Shown here in pieces: positions 45,472-47,012 of a stretch of 47,012 nucleotides of DNA; position 1 is the first letter of the stretch, and the number at the start of each line of letters is the position of its first letter. The stretch spans positions 1 to 47,012 of the forward strand of contig CALRGX010000009.1 of assembly GCA_943358385.1 (NCBI GenBank), given 5' to 3'. The translations under genes and the position numbers were made by a program. The stretch comes from Parcubacteria group bacterium. Lineage in GTDB: Bacteria; Patescibacteriota; Minisyncoccia; Phycocordibacterales; UBA2100. A model generated the notes under the pieces. That model ran no database searches. It worked only from the letters and a program-made list of their open reading frames with translations, and was not told where the DNA came from.

Positions 45472-45733
45472 TTCTTAATGGACAAGGCGTGTGATGTGTC
45501 GCCTAAAAAGATGTCCACAAAAATAGATGGCTTATACACAATTTGTACACAGAATACCCACGGAAATGGCGTGTGGCGGAAATTGACTTTCCCGTAGAAA
45601 GCGTAGGATGAGTAGTACGTTAGCTCTTTGAGATTGGATTCTCTATTAACTCATATTTTGGAGTCCAGTCATGCGGACCCCACTTGAACATACATGTAGA
45701 ATCCCTTTCAAAACAAGGAGTCGACGAGCGCGG

Positions 45734-45762
45734 AAAACGCCACCCTCAGGGGTGGCGTTTTC
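45734..45762 (+). terminator. Terminator
   Basis: AAAACGCCACCC-TCA-GGGGTGGCGTTTT. Confidence 0.8.
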
Positions 45763-45790
45763 TGTTGCATTACAGGGGGAACCATGATTC

Positions 45791-45985
45791 CTATGAGTTA
45801 GTTTTTTTAGCGTTACGCCAGCCAATCGTATAGAAAACTTCAATAAAAGGAATGAGTAGTAGAAGCCAGAAAAAAATGGGATTATCACTTTCGAGCATTG
45901 CTACGGCGGACGATAGCCAACAGACAACACCAAATACCCAAATGGTAATCAGTTGTCCTTTTGTGATGTCATAGATATTTTGCAT
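45791..45985 (-). CDS. Small two-helix membrane protein
   Basis: MQNIYDITKGQLITIWVFGVVCWLSSAVAMLESDNPIFFWLLLLIPFIEVFYTIGW. Confidence 0.55.
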   Translation of the reverse strand: MQNIYDITKGQLITIWVFGVVCWLSSAVAMLESDNPIFFWLLLLIPFIEVFYTIGWRNAKKTNS

Positions 45986-46311
45986 GCCATTATTATACGC
46001 TGCGTGTACAATGCCCCCTCGAGCAACTGAGTTTCCTACAAAGTAACTGCCGTCGCTAGTACTTACTCTTCAATCCCCCAGCACAACCTTAACAAAACCT
46101 CGCGCAGCGCGACGGCGCGAGCGGAAGAAAAATTCAACAGAATTTTATCTGTGTTTTCGAAAGGTTGTGCAAAAAAGGCGGCATAAGTCTCTCATTTTCC
46201 CCATCACACGGGAGAGTGCTCCCCGCCGCTGCGAGTACCGCCTCTATACAATTTGCCTTTCCTAAACGCTATACGCTACTCCCTACACCCCACCCTTGCT
46301 ATACTTCCCCC

Positions 46312-47012
46312 ATGCGCACCGTCCTCCTCCTCACCCTCTTACTCGCTTTCTTTACAACCGCTGGCATCTATTTCTGGCATCAAGGACGCAAAAGCAATAC
46401 CAAGCCACGGAGCACCGACACTACAACACTCACGCAACAAGGACTCGCCGTCGCCACTTTTGCTGGCGGCTGTTTTTGGTGCACGGAAACCGATTTTGAA
46501 AAAACCATAGGCGTCGTAGATGCAGTGAGCGGCTACGCAGGTGGCAACGTGGATAACCCCACCTACCACCAGGTCTCTGCCGGTGAGACAGGGCACCGCG
46601 AAGCAGTGCAGGTGTACTATGACCCGGCGAAAGTAAGCTACGAACAGTTGCTGGAAGTATTCTGGCGGCACATCGATCCAACCGATGAAGGCGGACAATT
46701 TGCCGATCGTGGATTCCAATACTCAAGCGCCATTTTCTACACAAACAACAGTGAAAAAGCTGCTGCAGAAGTATCACGCGCGGCGATTGAAAAACTTGGC
46801 GTTCTTGCCGACTCTATCAAAACCCCAATCATCCCTTTTGCCAATTTTTACATCGCCGAGGATTACCACCAGGACTACCACACCAAGAACCCCCTCCCTT
46901 ATGAGTACTACCGCAATGGCTCTGGTAGAAACACATACATTGAAAAGACGTGGGGCGATGGTTTAAAGAAAGCTCAAGAGCATAGCGCGCCGACCACCTC
47001 CTCAGTGACCGC
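46312..47012 (+). CDS. msrA: Peptide-methionine (S)-S-oxide reductase MsrA with N-terminal membrane anchor, partial at window end
   Basis: Open frame from ATG 46312 to the window end (no stop, absent from track): VATFAGGCFWCTETDFEKTIGVVDAVSGYAGG, GHREAVQVYYDP, YHQDYHTKNP. Confidence 0.92.
   Translation, partial: MRTVLLLTLLLAFFTTAGIYFWHQGRKSNTKPRSTDTTTLTQQGLAVATFAGGCFWCTETDFEKTIGVVDAVSGYAGGNVDNPTYHQVSAGETGHREAVQVYYDPAKVSYEQLLEVFWRHIDPTDEGGQFADRGFQYSSAIFYTNNSEKAAAEVSRAAIEKLGVLADSIKTPIIPFANFYIAEDYHQDYHTKNPLPYEYYRNGSGRNTYIEKTWGDGLKKAQEHSAPTTSSVT

Noticed and set aside
45283-45597. 104-aa plus-strand ORF containing KYKGPTFI
   Set aside because: It overlaps the DUF1653 gene and reads through the palindromic element; no RBS or family match.

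Overview
The gene content looks like a Candidate Phyla Radiation/Patescibacteria-type genome; this assignment is inference only. From left to right the window contains: the mreB 5' end; a degenerate PriA; def-fmt; a structured intergenic region; hpf, a DUF167 gene and a glutaredoxin; a large secreted protein; and a tRNA-Asn(GUU) gene split inside its anticodon by a ~621-nt group I intron encoding an HNH endonuclease. Abutting the tRNA 3' end is a ~10 kb integrative element. It carries a serine recombinase, a type III restriction-modification system, a 59-aa excisionase-like HTH, a possible replication initiator, a wHTH-like unknown and a ClpP-fold (SDH-type) protease. Its far boundary is a ladder of three tRNA-tail repeats. 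Beyond it lie a RecQ helicase, a run of small stand-alone genes, a LexA/UmuD-DinB operon, a Met S-methyltransferase-like methylase, a type IV pilus operon that includes a pilin fused to an LVIVD-type beta-propeller, and a surface-glycan module (AlgI/DHHW/SGNH/carbamoyltransferase plus two unlisted small membrane ORFs). The right end has a DnaA-like protein with degenerate AAA+ motifs, SWIB, DUF1653 and a partial msrA. The most notable signals are the doubly parasitised tRNA-Asn, the recombinase translationally coupled to the type III R-M system, the att ladder with hairpins that appear to covary, and a 21-bp palindromic element occurring three times, twice in frame within a prepilin leader. 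All assignments come from reading motifs by eye; no searches or folding were run.
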